A stretch of DNA of 29,021 nt from Pseudomonadota bacterium (GCA_009928265.1 RFPR01000006.1:1-29021); one strand, 5' to 3'. Shown: positions 15,695 to 23,730, counted from the stretch's first letter. Numbers and translations are program-made. Notes: generated from the sequence alone by a model not told the origin.

Positions 15695-16894
15695 TCATTC
15701 TTTTCCCTGCCATCCCCTTGCCTCGACGGCATCGAGTTGACGGCCGACGGGACCTTTCGCCTTGGGGGATGCGGGTGCGGAAAGATACGAGTCAAATAAT
15801 CCACTTCTGGTCATCACCTTGGTCGCCTCACACCAGTTGAGATAATCCTCGATGCCACGGGATTGTTTCTCGAGCACAAGGCACTCTTGGCGAAGTCGTT
15901 CCTCCTCCTGCCGCACCTTTTTGGGGGACATTCGTTTGGCAGTTGAGACAAGTTTCATGGAGTGCTCAAGGAGCGGAATCGTCAGTGGATTGGCCTGCAA
16001 CCGGAGTGCCGTGAGCCGTTCAGTCAGCATCTGAAGACGGTACTCACCCCCTTTTTCCCGTGCTACATCGGCCAGGGAATCTTTGCCAAAGCGCCCCTCC
16101 TCCATGATCGTGTGAAACGCTTTCAGGGTAGATGGGGCGCTTTGAATCATTCCTGGCAACTGATCATTATGCCCCGGCGCTTGCAGGCCCAGATTCCAGC
16201 GTCTCTCAATCGTTCGCATGTCCCATCCCTCCACCCAGGCAGATTGATGATGCGATGGAACAGATGGATCGTAGGATCCAATCCAGTCACGGAAGGCCTT
16301 TTTACCGGAATCATCGGACAATCCAGACCGGACCAGAACCGATGCCATGGCATCATATCGATGCAGCAGGGCTGTATTCTCCTGATCAGGAACACGTTCC
16401 GTAAGGAATGCCTCGAGTTCGGGGTTTGCCAAGCTTGCGGCTTCAGGTAGCGAACGACGGAGAATCAGTGTCCCGAGTCCCCTTGTCATCCAGCGGGGAT
16501 ACTGCGGAACCGCTGAACCGGGAACCGGTGCTATCTTTCCGTAATATTGTCGAAGCAAAAGCGCTGTTGTCAGGAACTGTGGCACCTGCAGATCCTCGGG
16601 ATCCTTCGGCAAAACAAGGCGGATTTGAGGTCCCCCACCCTCGATCGCATTCACCGAAAGGGATGCAGGAGATCCTTTCTCCCGTGTTGACAACTGAACG
16701 GGCGGGGTATCGCCAGGAATAAATCCTGTGGACTGAAAAAATGACTTCTCTACCTCCTCAACGGCGCGCCGCAAGGACGTGCTCCCTCGAAACTCCGTTG
16801 GCAAATAGGTGACGGCGCCCTGCGGAGATGAACTTCCGAAACCGAACAGTGTCCCGCCTGCCAGTATCGGAAGCAACAGGAGACGGAGAAACAT
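15695..16894 (-). CDS. Exported hypothetical protein, possibly a degenerate gluzincin-type peptidase
   Basis: A 399-residue protein with a signal peptide (MFLRLLLLPILAGGTLFGFG). I do not recognise it with certainty. The layout recalls the peptidase-MA-like (gluzincin) proteins: a helix with a small basic patch (LTTALLLRQYYGK, about 108-120) where HExxH would normally be, then PRWMTRGLGTLIL (about 133-145), reminiscent of the 'P-x-W-x-x-E-G-x-A' motif with Glu replaced by Arg. A helix YDAMASVLVRSGL and the WIGSYDP stretch follow. If the resemblance is right, it has lost the catalytic residues. The last third is helical and polar. It lies after the zinc-ribbon gene (12-base gap) in the same direction. 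Confidence 0.55.
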   Translation of the reverse strand: MFLRLLLLPILAGGTLFGFGSSSPQGAVTYLPTEFRGSTSLRRAVEEVEKSFFQSTGFIPGDTPPVQLSTREKGSPASLSVNAIEGGGPQIRLVLPKDPEDLQVPQFLTTALLLRQYYGKIAPVPGSAVPQYPRWMTRGLGTLILRRSLPEAASLANPELEAFLTERVPDQENTALLHRYDAMASVLVRSGLSDDSGKKAFRDWIGSYDPSVPSHHQSAWVEGWDMRTIERRWNLGLQAPGHNDQLPGMIQSAPSTLKAFHTIMEEGRFGKDSLADVAREKGGEYRLQMLTERLTALRLQANPLTIPLLEHSMKLVSTAKRMSPKKVRQEEERLRQECLVLEKQSRGIEDYLNWCEATKVMTRSGLFDSYLSAPASPKAKGPVGRQLDAVEARGWQGKE

Positions 16895-16906
16895 CCTAAT
16901 ATCTGA

Positions 16907-17647
16907 TCACCGCGAGGTGAACTCGATCAGGCCTGAGCGTATTGCGAGCGTACGAGCCGTGGAGAGTGATTCAAGATCCTTATAGTTGGCGAAGATTGCG
17001 GGACGAATCAGGTGGGTGACGACAGGGATCAAATATCCTGGAATGTCGAGAAGTCCGATTGATGCGGATTCGGCCTGAAGTCCCCAGGCTCCGGGTCCTC
17101 CTTGGAGTCTAAAGGTCTCAGAGAGATGGAAAGACCGCCCCAGAATGGTCATTCTTGCTCGAAGAATCACCTCGCCCTGTAAAAGTTCCACACGGGCGTG
17201 ATCCCAAACAGGCAGGGGGATGAGTCTCACAGTGGACTCCGGCGAATAAGCCCCCTGCTCCTCCAGCAGTGAATTAATCACCGACTGGGGGATTCCAGCT
17301 GGAGTAAATCGAGCCGATGCAAAAACCCGCTGAAGAACACCCTTGGTATCTGCAATGCGCTGTTCCCTCAATCCGTTCGTCTTCGGTTCCATGGAGGCCA
17401 ACACGACAACTACTCCCAAGGCCACCCAGAATAGGTAGATCACCAGCGCCTTGATCCGCGAGAAGAGACCCGGGGCTGGTGGCCGGTCTGCCTCGACCCT
17501 GACACTCCTCCGTTTAGCAAGGGCAGCAGCCGTGGAACCGGTCGATGCAGACGGAGACGATTTCTCCAACAGAGCCCCGCAGGAGGAGCAATAGACCAGA
17601 CCGTCAGCATTAGAGGAGCCGCAGGACGAGCAGGTCAGCGCACTCAT
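16907..17647 (-). CDS. Zinc-ribbon protein with one membrane helix
   Basis: A 246-residue protein. The N terminus is a four-Cys zinc ribbon (CSSC...CSSC: Cys6, 9, 20 and 23). A Ser/Thr/Ala-rich linker leads to a single transmembrane helix at about 65-86 (IKALVIYLFWVALGVVVVLAS) and then a roughly 160-residue extracytoplasmic domain that I do not recognise (TVRLIPLPVWDHARVELLQGEVILRARM, LQAESASIGLLDIPGYLIPVV). Its ATG overlaps the fmdB stop (ATGA), and the FmdB protein is itself a zinc-ribbon protein; two ribbon genes side by side look functionally linked. Confidence 0.75.
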   Translation of the reverse strand: MSALTCSSCGSSNADGLVYCSSCGALLEKSSPSASTGSTAAALAKRRSVRVEADRPPAPGLFSRIKALVIYLFWVALGVVVVLASMEPKTNGLREQRIADTKGVLQRVFASARFTPAGIPQSVINSLLEEQGAYSPESTVRLIPLPVWDHARVELLQGEVILRARMTILGRSFHLSETFRLQGGPGAWGLQAESASIGLLDIPGYLIPVVTHLIRPAIFANYKDLESLSTARTLAIRSGLIEFTSR

Positions 17648-18003
17648 GAATCCTTGGAGGGTGAATTCTTCTTTTTAACCGCTTCCTGGGAAGCCTTCTT
17701 CGGTGTGTCGGATGAAGAGGAGGCAGATTCACTCTTGGTGGAAGTGGCGGACGATTCAGCCTTTGATGAATCGCTCTTTGCGGCGCTCTTATACCCCTCG
17801 CTCCGATAATCGGTGATGTAGAATCCGGAACCCTTGAAAATAAGGCCCGCGCCGGATCCCAGCAGGCGCTTCACCTTTCCCTTACCCCAGGTCTTCATCC
17901 GGCATTTATCCTTGGGGCAGGTCTTATAAGCCTCGTCCTTCATCGACTGGAAGGCATCGAAGTTTTTCTTACACTTCGCGCATTCGTATTCGTAGGTAGG
18001 CAT
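17644..18003 (-). CDS. fmdB: FmdB-type zinc-ribbon protein
   Basis: A 119-residue protein of the FmdB putative regulatory family. It starts MPTYEYECAKCKKNF, the family signature, with zinc ligands Cys8, Cys11, Cys29 and Cys34 and the usual basic patch KVKRLLGSGAGLIFKGSGFYITDY. The last 50 residues are a low-complexity Ser/Lys/Ala tail. The fold is small and soluble; the role in most bacteria is uncertain, though fmdB-like genes are often next to translation or stress genes. It lies 21 bases after asd and overlaps the following zinc-ribbon gene by four bases. Confidence 0.92.
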   Translation of the reverse strand: MPTYEYECAKCKKNFDAFQSMKDEAYKTCPKDKCRMKTWGKGKVKRLLGSGAGLIFKGSGFYITDYRSEGYKSAAKSDSSKAESSATSTKSESASSSSDTPKKASQEAVKKKNSPSKDS

Positions 18004-18024
18004 GTCCGTGGAAAATTACCTCGA

Positions 18025-19056
18025 TCAGAGAAGTTCCGCAATCTGGACGGCATTCAGGGCGGCTCCCTTGAGCAGTTGATCACCCGAAACCCAGAAACTC
18101 AGGGCATTGGGCAGGGCACAATCGATGCGAAGTCGCCCGACCCTGCAGTCATCCTCACCGCTGCACTCGATGGGAAGGGGGTAAACGGCATTAGACGGAT
18201 CGTCATGAAGGCGGATGCCTGGTGCCGCGGAGATCGCCTCACGGGCCTTTTCCAGAGAGACAGGACGCACGAAGAGTGCGGTGAGCGCCACCGAGTGCGC
18301 GCGATAGACCGGCACGCGGACGCAGGTGACCGAGGCGGTGAATTCGGGAAGGTCCATGATGCGGCGGCCCTCGAACTGCATCTTCATCTCCTCGCGGGTG
18401 TAGCCGTCCTCGAGGAACGAATCAACATGGGGAATGACGTTGAACGCGATCTGGTGCGGATAGACCTCGCGTGTCACGGGTTGTCCCGAAGCAATCTGTC
18501 CTACCTGGCGACTGAGTTCCTCGATCGCCTGGGCACCGGTGCCGCTGACGGCTTGATAGCTCGAGGCGATGACACTCTTCACACCGAAAGCCCCGTGAAG
18601 CGGGTAGAGGGCCATGAGCGTGATGGCGGTGGTGCAATTCGGATTTGCGAGGATTCCGGAATGAGAGGCAGCCGCCGAGGCGTTGATCTCAGGAACAATC
18701 AGCGGGACCTTAGGATCCATGCGAAAAGCCGAAGAGTTGTCGACGACGACTGCCCCAGCCTTCACGGCATGAGGGGCGTACTCCTTGGAGATCCCACCGC
18801 CTGCACTGAAGAGGGCGATATCGATTCCGGCAAAGGAATCAGTCGTCAAGGGCTCGACGGTTATCTCTTGTCCCCGGAAGGAGAGCTTCTTGCCGGCGGA
18901 ACGTGGCGAGGCCAGAAGACGGAGTGATGCCACTGGAAAATTCCTGGATTCAAGAACGCGGATCATTTCCACACCGACGGCTCCTGTCGCGCCGACAACG
19001 GCAACATGCTTGGGTGACTGCGAACGGACTGGTGCGGGATTCGATGAGGCGCTCAT
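18025..19056 (-). CDS. asd: Aspartate-semialdehyde dehydrogenase
   Basis: A 343-residue enzyme reducing aspartyl phosphate to aspartate semialdehyde with NADPH, the branch point to lysine, threonine, methionine and the peptidoglycan precursor diaminopimelate. The NADP loop VVGATGAVGVEMIRVLE, the SAGGGISKEYAPHAVKAGAVVVDNSSAFRMD block, the active-site Cys141 in ANPNCTTA and the base region RVPVYRAHSV are all present. ATG at 19056 is chosen; a TTG four codons earlier is possible. The gene's start faces the L,D-transpeptidase start 63 bases away. It is the first gene of the long minus-strand block that runs through fmdB to 8,992. thrB of the same pathway lies in a separate operon (2602). Confidence 0.95.
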   Translation of the reverse strand: MSASSNPAPVRSQSPKHVAVVGATGAVGVEMIRVLESRNFPVASLRLLASPRSAGKKLSFRGQEITVEPLTTDSFAGIDIALFSAGGGISKEYAPHAVKAGAVVVDNSSAFRMDPKVPLIVPEINASAAASHSGILANPNCTTAITLMALYPLHGAFGVKSVIASSYQAVSGTGAQAIEELSRQVGQIASGQPVTREVYPHQIAFNVIPHVDSFLEDGYTREEMKMQFEGRRIMDLPEFTASVTCVRVPVYRAHSVALTALFVRPVSLEKAREAISAAPGIRLHDDPSNAVYPLPIECSGEDDCRVGRLRIDCALPNALSFWVSGDQLLKGAALNAVQIAELL

Positions 19057-19119
19057 GACAATCCGCAAACATTGCCTTCAGCCCCCCTTCCCTGCAAGCT
19101 TCCGACACATTACGGCACC

Positions 19120-19584
19120 ATGAGTTTTCCAAAAAACCAGCTCCTGCTCGTCGATGTACTCCGTCAGAAGGCCGACCTCCTCGAGGACGGGATTGCGACC
19201 CACTCTTGGGACGTCTCGACTTCACGCTTTGGTCTCGGAACGGAAGAGGGCAGCTTTCGGACGCCCACCGGACGGTTCAGGATCTGTGGAAAGTTCGGCG
19301 CCGGAGCTCCGTTGTGGAGTATTTTCAAAAGCCGCATCGCGACTGGAGAGATTGCCTCATCGGGCGGTGAGGATGATCTCATCCTCACCAGGATCCTATG
19401 GCTGGAGGGACTCGATCCGGAGAATTCCAATACCCGAAGCCGTTACATCTACTTCCACGGAACAAACCGCGAGGATTTGATTGGAACTCCAGCCAGCCAC
19501 GGTTGCATCCGCTTGAGGAATGCCGAAATGGCGGACCTCTTCGAGCATGTCGAGGAAGGTTCTCCCGTCGAGATCCACGCCTGA
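19120..19584 (+). CDS. L,D-transpeptidase family protein (YkuD domain)
   Basis: A 154-residue protein consisting almost wholly of the YkuD catalytic domain. The signature YIYFHGTNREDLIGTPASHGCIR holds His113, His127 and the nucleophile Cys129. The N-terminal strands (LLLVDVLRQKADLLEDGIAT) and the GTPTGRFRI-like piece (FRTPTGRFRI) are intact. In other bacteria the family links peptidoglycan strands or attaches proteins to it. No signal peptide or lipobox is visible from ATG 19120, which is unusual for a wall enzyme; the longer in-frame start at 19072 adds no signal either. Divergent from asd. A T-rich hairpin (19629-19650) follows but is only a weak terminator candidate. Confidence 0.9.
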   Translation: MSFPKNQLLLVDVLRQKADLLEDGIATHSWDVSTSRFGLGTEEGSFRTPTGRFRICGKFGAGAPLWSIFKSRIATGEIASSGGEDDLILTRILWLEGLDPENSNTRSRYIYFHGTNREDLIGTPASHGCIRLRNAEMADLFEHVEEGSPVEIHA

Positions 19585-19679
19585 TAAGTGAATTTGCCCT
19601 CGGGCCAAAGAGGGTGAATTAAAAAAGACGGGGTTTTTTCTTTTACCCCGCGACATCGGATTTATGGTTCTCCGGCACA

Positions 19680-19704
19680 GCAACCAGCAAAGAAAGGAGG
19701 CGAA
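19680..19704 (+). repeat. 25-bp repeat in lipoprotein leader, copy 1
   Basis: GCAACCAGCAAAGAAAGGAG plus GCGAA, carrying the SD of the first small lipoprotein gene, is identical over 25 bases to 19939-19963. Confidence 0.9.
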
Positions 19705-19710
19705 TTCGTC

Positions 19711-19824
19711 ATGACCATCACCAAGATCGCTGCGGTCGTTGCCCTCGCGGCAGCTACCCTCACCCTCGGTGCCTGCGCCCACAAGCAGGCCCCCGCTCCC
19801 GCCACCAGCGTGAAGAGCAAGTAA
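19711..19824 (+). CDS. Small lipoprotein (37 residues), paralogue 1
   Basis: A very short gene with a near-perfect SD (AAAGGAGG) ten bases before its ATG. The product starts MTITKIAAVVALAAATLTLG and continues ACAHKQAP, a classic lipoprotein signal peptide with the lipobox Leu19-Gly-Ala-Cys22 and a mature chain of only about 16 residues (His, Lys, Ala, Pro, ending in SK). Entericidin-like in size and layout, but with no sequence identity I can claim. A terminator at 19865 follows. It has a close paralogue at 19972 with the same leader. Confidence 0.85.
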   Translation: MTITKIAAVVALAAATLTLGACAHKQAPAPATSVKSK

Positions 19825-19864
19825 GGTAAAGGGGGGATTTCTCCTCGGGGAACCCGCACTTTCC

Positions 19865-19903
19865 AAAAGCCGGGCCGCGTCATGCGGTCCGGCTTTTTCT
19901 TTG
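19865..19903 (+). terminator. Rho-independent terminator after lipoprotein 1
   Basis: A stem AAAAGCCGG-g-CCGC / GCGG-t-CCGGCTTTT with loop GTCAT (19879-19883), followed by T-rich sequence. The stem is long and the T-run immediate, so this is a strong terminator. It separates the two lipoprotein genes into distinct transcripts. Confidence 0.88.
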
Positions 19904-19938
19904 GCACATGCTCTAATCGGAGTAATGTGTTCCTGGAA

Positions 19939-19963
19939 GCAACCAGCAAAGAAAGGAGGCGAA
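19939..19963 (+). repeat. 25-bp repeat in lipoprotein leader, copy 2
   Basis: Second copy of the 25-base leader segment at 19680-19704, again carrying the SD of the small lipoprotein gene that follows. Confidence 0.9.
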
Positions 19964-19971
19964 CCAGAACC

Positions 19972-20088
19972 ATGACCACCATCACCAAGATCGCTGCCGT
20001 CATCGCCCTTGCGGCGACGACCCTTTCGCTCGGCGCCTGCGCGCACAAGAAGTGCTGCCAGCAGCCCGCTCCTTGCAAGAGCAAGTAA
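19972..20088 (+). CDS. Small Cys-rich lipoprotein (38 residues), paralogue 2
   Basis: A 38-residue lipoprotein very similar to the one at 19711: MTTITKIAAVIALAATTLSL then GACAHKKCCQQPAPCKSK. Lipobox Leu20-Gly-Ala-Cys23. The mature part gains three Cys (28, 29, 35) not found in the first copy, in an arrangement that could bind metal or form disulfides. The SD (GGAGG at 19955-19959) is 12 bases before the ATG. Its own terminator follows at 20137. Confidence 0.85.
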   Translation: MTTITKIAAVIALAATTLSLGACAHKKCCQQPAPCKSK

Positions 20089-20136
20089 GGTAAACGGGTC
20101 GTCCGCAAAGCGGATGATGCCGACCTTTTTCAAGTG

Positions 20137-20172
20137 AAGCCGGACCGTTCCTTCGGTCCGGCTTTTCTTTTA
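20137..20172 (+). terminator. Rho-independent terminator after lipoprotein 2
   Basis: A perfect 11-base stem AAGCCGGACCG / CGGTCCGGCTT with loop TTCCTT (20148-20153) followed by TTCTTTT. The stem core is similar to the terminator at 19865, in keeping with a tandem duplication of gene plus terminator. It also stands at the convergent end with the NIF3-like gene. Confidence 0.9.
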
Positions 20173-20218
20173 CTCAAACAGAACCGCTCAAGGTAAATTC
20201 CCTAGCGGTTCCTGCCGG

Positions 20219-20974
20219 TCAAAGACCCGTCGGGTGATCCAGGAAGCTCCAGGGAAGCCCGGTCTTTTGGGCAAGATGGGAGGCGAGCGCCTTCACTCCG
20301 AAGGTCTCGGTAGCGTAGTGCCCGGCATAGAAAAGATTCAGGCCCAGTTCCTCGGCAGCCGTATAGCTCCAGTGAGGTCCCTCTCCCGTCACGAAGGCAT
20401 CCACTCCGAGCGCTGCTGCGGAAGCCACCTCACTACCGGCACCGCCAGTCACCACCAGAACCTTCGAGATCTTGGCAGGGCCTCCGGGCGCATCGTGCAC
20501 AGGGCCGCCGACCGCATCGCCAAGACGTTGAGAAAACACCCCACGTCTTGTCGGGGTGATCGTGCCGATGACTCCAACCGGCTGACCCTTCATTGGCAGA
20601 GCTGATTTGATTCCCCTCAACCCCAAGGCCTTGGCGAGAAGCAAGTTGTTACCGAGTTTCGGATGGAGATCCAGCGGGAGATGCGAGCTGTAGAGTGCGA
20701 GATCTCCGTCCAGAGCGGCCTTGATCTTGCGACGGAAGGCCCCGGTCACGGGTTGGGATCCGCTCCAGAAGAGTCCATGGTGCACGATCAGGAGTGTCCC
20801 CTTGACGCGCGCCGCCTCAGTGACAACGGCCTCGCAGGCATCGACGGCAGCCACGATCCTGCGTAGCGGTCCCTCGCTCGAGATCTGAAGGCCGTTCATG
20901 GCGCCGGGATAGTCATTGATCTCCCCGGTTCGGAGTAGGGAATCGAGATGCGAGACAAGGGCGGGGAGTTTCAT
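20219..20974 (-). CDS. NIF3-like dinuclear metal-centre protein (YbgI/YqfO family)
   Basis: About 251 residues. Metal-ligand motifs of the NIF3 family are visible: LLIVHHGLFW with two His, ALYSSHLPLDLH with a further His and Asp, and FYAGHYATETFGV near the C terminus. The fold is a homohexameric toroid with a dinuclear metal site; members are often annotated as GTP cyclohydrolase 1 type 2 homologues, but the physiological reaction is uncertain. ATG at 20974 (MKLPALVSHLD) gives the usual size; an extended frame to 21040 is not favoured. It is divergent from ychF, 72 bases apart, with likely promoters for both in that gap. Confidence 0.92.
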   Translation of the reverse strand: MKLPALVSHLDSLLRTGEINDYPGAMNGLQISSEGPLRRIVAAVDACEAVVTEAARVKGTLLIVHHGLFWSGSQPVTGAFRRKIKAALDGDLALYSSHLPLDLHPKLGNNLLLAKALGLRGIKSALPMKGQPVGVIGTITPTRRGVFSQRLGDAVGGPVHDAPGGPAKISKVLVVTGGAGSEVASAAALGVDAFVTGEGPHWSYTAAEELGLNLFYAGHYATETFGVKALASHLAQKTGLPWSFLDHPTGL

Positions 20975-21046
20975 GGGCGTGAACTTTTTTTGCTTGGGGA
21001 TCGGAAAGATGTTTTTCACCTGCCCCGTCTCAGGTAGCAAGGTTGG

Positions 21047-22165
21047 ATGTTACGCGCAGGCATCGTCGGTCTCCCCAACGTGGGAAAATCCACTCTCTTC
21101 AACGCCCTGACCCGGAGCCGCAAGGCCGAGGCGGCAAACTTCCCGTTCTGCACCATCGAACCGAACGTCGGCGTGGTGAACGTCCCCGACTCCCGCATGG
21201 AGCGGCTCCGAGAGTTGGCCTCCTCCGAGAAGGTTATCCCGGCCGCCATCGAGTTCGTCGACATCGCAGGTCTTGTTAAGGGAGCCAGCGAGGGTGAAGG
21301 ACTCGGCAACAAGTTCCTCTCCCACATCCGTGAGGTCGACGCGATCGTCCAGGTCGTGCGTTGCTTCGAGAACGACGACATCCACCATGTCGCCGGATCG
21401 GTCGACCCCGTCCGTGACATCGAGATCATCACGACCGAGCTTGTGCTGGCGGACATGGCCTCCGTCCAGAAGCGCATCGAGCGCCAGGGCAAGGCTGCCA
21501 AGGGCGGTGACAAGGTCGCCAAGGCGGAGCTCGAGCTGGGGCAGAAAATCCTCCCCCACCTTGATTCAGGAAAGCCCGCCTCCACCGCCGATCTCTCGGA
21601 CGACGAGAAGAAGCTCCTTCAGACATTCTTCCTACTCAGTGCCAAGCCGGTGCTCTTTGCAGCCAATGTTCGCGAGGAGGATCTCGCCCTCCTCGAGCAG
21701 GGGGACTACTCCTCCAATCCTCACGTGAAGGCCGTCGAGGAGTATGCCAAGAGCCACCACGGCACCGGCACGGTCGTTGTCAGCGCCCAGATCGAGAGCG
21801 AACTCTCCGAACTCCCACCCGAGGAGGCAAAGGAGTACCTCGAGGGTCTCGGCGTCTCCGACAGCGGAGTAGGCAAGTTGATCCGCGGAGCCTACGCGCT
21901 CCTTGGACTCCGGACCTACTTTACCTATGGCCCCAAGGAGACCCGCGCATGGACCATCCGCGCCGGAGACAAGGCCCCTGCAGCTGCCGGAGTCATCCAC
22001 AGCGATTTTGAGCGTGGCTTCATCGCCGCGGAGACGATGGCTTTCACCGATCTCGACACACTCGGTTCAGCTGCCAAATGCCGCGAAGCGGGCAAGCTCC
22101 GGATCGAGGGTAAAGAATACGAGGTGAAGGACGGGGACGTCATGGAGTTCCGATTCAATGTCTGA
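21047..22165 (+). CDS. ychF: Ribosome-binding GTPase/ATPase YchF (OLA1 family)
   Basis: A 372-residue protein with all YchF features: the P-loop GLPNVGKST at the N terminus, NFPFCTIEPNVGVVNVPD (switch I), the DIAGLVKGASEGEGLGNKFLSHIREVDAI block (G3), a coiled-coil insertion, the FAANVREED region in place of the GTPase NKxD, and a C-terminal TGS domain ending in KDGDVMEFRFNV. YchF/OLA1 binds ribosomes and prefers ATP over GTP. ATG at 21047 is preceded by AAGG. The next gene, dgt, starts eight bases inside this one, so translation is coupled. Confidence 0.97.
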   Translation: MLRAGIVGLPNVGKSTLFNALTRSRKAEAANFPFCTIEPNVGVVNVPDSRMERLRELASSEKVIPAAIEFVDIAGLVKGASEGEGLGNKFLSHIREVDAIVQVVRCFENDDIHHVAGSVDPVRDIEIITTELVLADMASVQKRIERQGKAAKGGDKVAKAELELGQKILPHLDSGKPASTADLSDDEKKLLQTFFLLSAKPVLFAANVREEDLALLEQGDYSSNPHVKAVEEYAKSHHGTGTVVVSAQIESELSELPPEEAKEYLEGLGVSDSGVGKLIRGAYALLGLRTYFTYGPKETRAWTIRAGDKAPAAAGVIHSDFERGFIAAETMAFTDLDTLGSAAKCREAGKLRIEGKEYEVKDGDVMEFRFNV

Positions 22166-23300
22166 GAAGGCCTCCAAGCCTGACCAAGACCCACGCGAGG
22201 CACTCCTCGCTCCCTATGCCCAGCGCGCCTCGGAGACGGCGGGACGCGCCAGACCCGAGCAGGAACATCTCTTCCGCTCCTGCTATCAGCGGGACCGGGA
22301 TCGCATCGTCCACGGAACCTCCTTCCGCCGTCTCGACGGCAAAACCCAGGTCTTCCTTAACGGAACCGGCGATCACTACCGGACCCGCTTGACCCACACC
22401 ATCGAGGTGGCCTCCATCAGCAGGACCGTTGCCCGCGCCCTCGGTCTCAACGAAGACTTGGCCGAGGCGATCGCGCTGGCCCACGACCTCGGCCATCCTC
22501 CCTTCGGTCATGCCGGGGAGGAAATGCTCGACCTCCTCATGAAGGATCATGGCGGCTTCGACCACAATGCCCAGAGCCTGCGCGTCGTTGAGTTGCTGGA
22601 AGAGAGCTATCCCCAGCAACGCGGACTCAACCTTTCCTTCGAGGTTCTTGAGGGACTCCGCAAGCACGACCGGGAGCTTCCCCACCCCGACGGTTCCACC
22701 TATCCGAGCCCTTCCCTCGAGGCCCAGGTCGCAGACGTTGCCGACGAGATCGCCTACTATGGGCATGATCTCGAGGACGGCCTTGCCTCCGGATTGCTGC
22801 AGGAAGAGGAACTCTCCCCACTCGAACTCTGGAGTGAGTCCGAGGAACGCGCCCACCTGGAGTCCGGAGGTCTGCTAAAGGACTCAGGAGCGCGTACCCG
22901 CAGGAAATTCATCATCCGCTGCCTCATCAATCGGGAAGTCGAGGATCTCGTCGCGACCAGTCGCGCCTCCATCGACGCCGCAGGAATCTCCTCCGTCATG
23001 GAGGTCCGCCGCCATCCCCGACGACTTGTGGGCTATTCACCCGAGCTGAAGTCCAGGACATCCGCCCTGCGCCGCCATCTCTACGCACGCTTCTACAAGC
23101 ATCCCGAGGTCAACGGCGCCAACGAGGAAGCCTGTCGTCAGATGGAGGCCGTCTTTGCAGCCATTCTTTCCGATCCATCCAAACTTGGTGACCGATCCCT
23201 CTCCCGACTGGAGAACGAGGCCTCACCCCGGGTTGTCGCCGACTATGTCGCGGGCATGACCGACAGGTACCTGCGGGACAAGTTTGAGGAACTCTCCTGA
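22158..23300 (+). CDS. dgt: dGTP triphosphohydrolase family protein (HD domain)
   Basis: A 380-residue HD-domain phosphohydrolase of the dGTPase family, releasing tripolyphosphate from deoxynucleoside triphosphates. The block RDRIVHGTSFRRLDGKTQV is the dGTPase entry motif. The HD ligands are His80 (RTRLTHTIEVA), His109-Asp110 (AHDLGHPPFGHAG) and a downstream Asp near DEIAYYGHDLED. The length and the C-terminal MTDRYLRDKFEEL end, where 'M-T-D-x-Y' is typical, agree with a full-length member of the shorter dGTPase type. It overlaps ychF by eight bases. The 72-base gap to gatC holds a repeated GCTTTCA tract. Confidence 0.93.
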   Translation: MSEKASKPDQDPREALLAPYAQRASETAGRARPEQEHLFRSCYQRDRDRIVHGTSFRRLDGKTQVFLNGTGDHYRTRLTHTIEVASISRTVARALGLNEDLAEAIALAHDLGHPPFGHAGEEMLDLLMKDHGGFDHNAQSLRVVELLEESYPQQRGLNLSFEVLEGLRKHDRELPHPDGSTYPSPSLEAQVADVADEIAYYGHDLEDGLASGLLQEEELSPLELWSESEERAHLESGGLLKDSGARTRRKFIIRCLINREVEDLVATSRASIDAAGISSVMEVRRHPRRLVGYSPELKSRTSALRRHLYARFYKHPEVNGANEEACRQMEAVFAAILSDPSKLGDRSLSRLENEASPRVVADYVAGMTDRYLRDKFEELS

Positions 23301-23372
23301 GTGGATCCCAGCCCCTTTTTCAGCTTTCAGCTTTCAGGTTTCGTGTTTCATCCTTAATAATCACATTTTTCC

Positions 23373-23672
23373 ATGTCTACAGACGCTCCCCACCACGCGG
23401 TCGACGTTCCCTACCTAGCACGGCTTGCCCGCTTGGAACTCACCCAGGAAGAAATCGATCTCTTCGGCGGCCAAATCGGGCGCATCCTCGACCATGTCGA
23501 GCAGATGAACAAACTCGACATCTCGGGAATCGAGCCGACTGCACATGCCATCTCGGTCTTTGACGTGATCCGCGAGGATGGCGTCACGGAGAGCCTTCCC
23601 AAAGCGACAATCCTGGAAAATGCCCCGCACAACGCGAATGGACTCTTCCTAGTGCCGAAGGTCCTCGACTGA
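23373..23672 (+). CDS. gatC: Aspartyl/glutamyl-tRNA amidotransferase subunit C
   Basis: A 99-residue GatC, usual size, stabilising GatA in the complex that converts Glu-tRNA(Gln) or Asp-tRNA(Asn) to the amide. Conserved pieces are VPYLARLARLELTQEE (N-terminal helix), ILDHVEQMNKLDISGIEPTAHA and the C-terminal NAPHNANGLFLVPKVLD. The leader (ATAATCACATTTTTCCATG) has no SD; initiation may rely on an unstructured A/T-rich leader. gatA follows 58 bases later with a similar SD-less leader. Confidence 0.95.
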   Translation: MSTDAPHHAVDVPYLARLARLELTQEEIDLFGGQIGRILDHVEQMNKLDISGIEPTAHAISVFDVIREDGVTESLPKATILENAPHNANGLFLVPKVLD

Positions 23673-23730
23673 TCCTTCTCTCGGATTTTCCCTATTACCC
23701 ATTTTTCCAATTTCCGATCCCCGATAATCC

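Noticed and set aside
18076..18927. 283-codon plus-strand frame inside asd
   Set aside because: Antisense to a complete asd gene with intact active site; composition is that of a mirrored coding strand.
19396..20133. Long minus-strand frame of 245 codons across the lipoprotein genes
   Set aside because: It runs antiparallel to two genes with SD, lipobox and terminators, and its apparent repeats (CAKEKAG...) come from the duplicated leader and signal-peptide codons read backwards.
20137..20172. Small RNA between lipoprotein 2 and the NIF3-like gene
   Set aside because: The hairpin is explained as a terminator for the lipoprotein gene; no independent promoter is visible.
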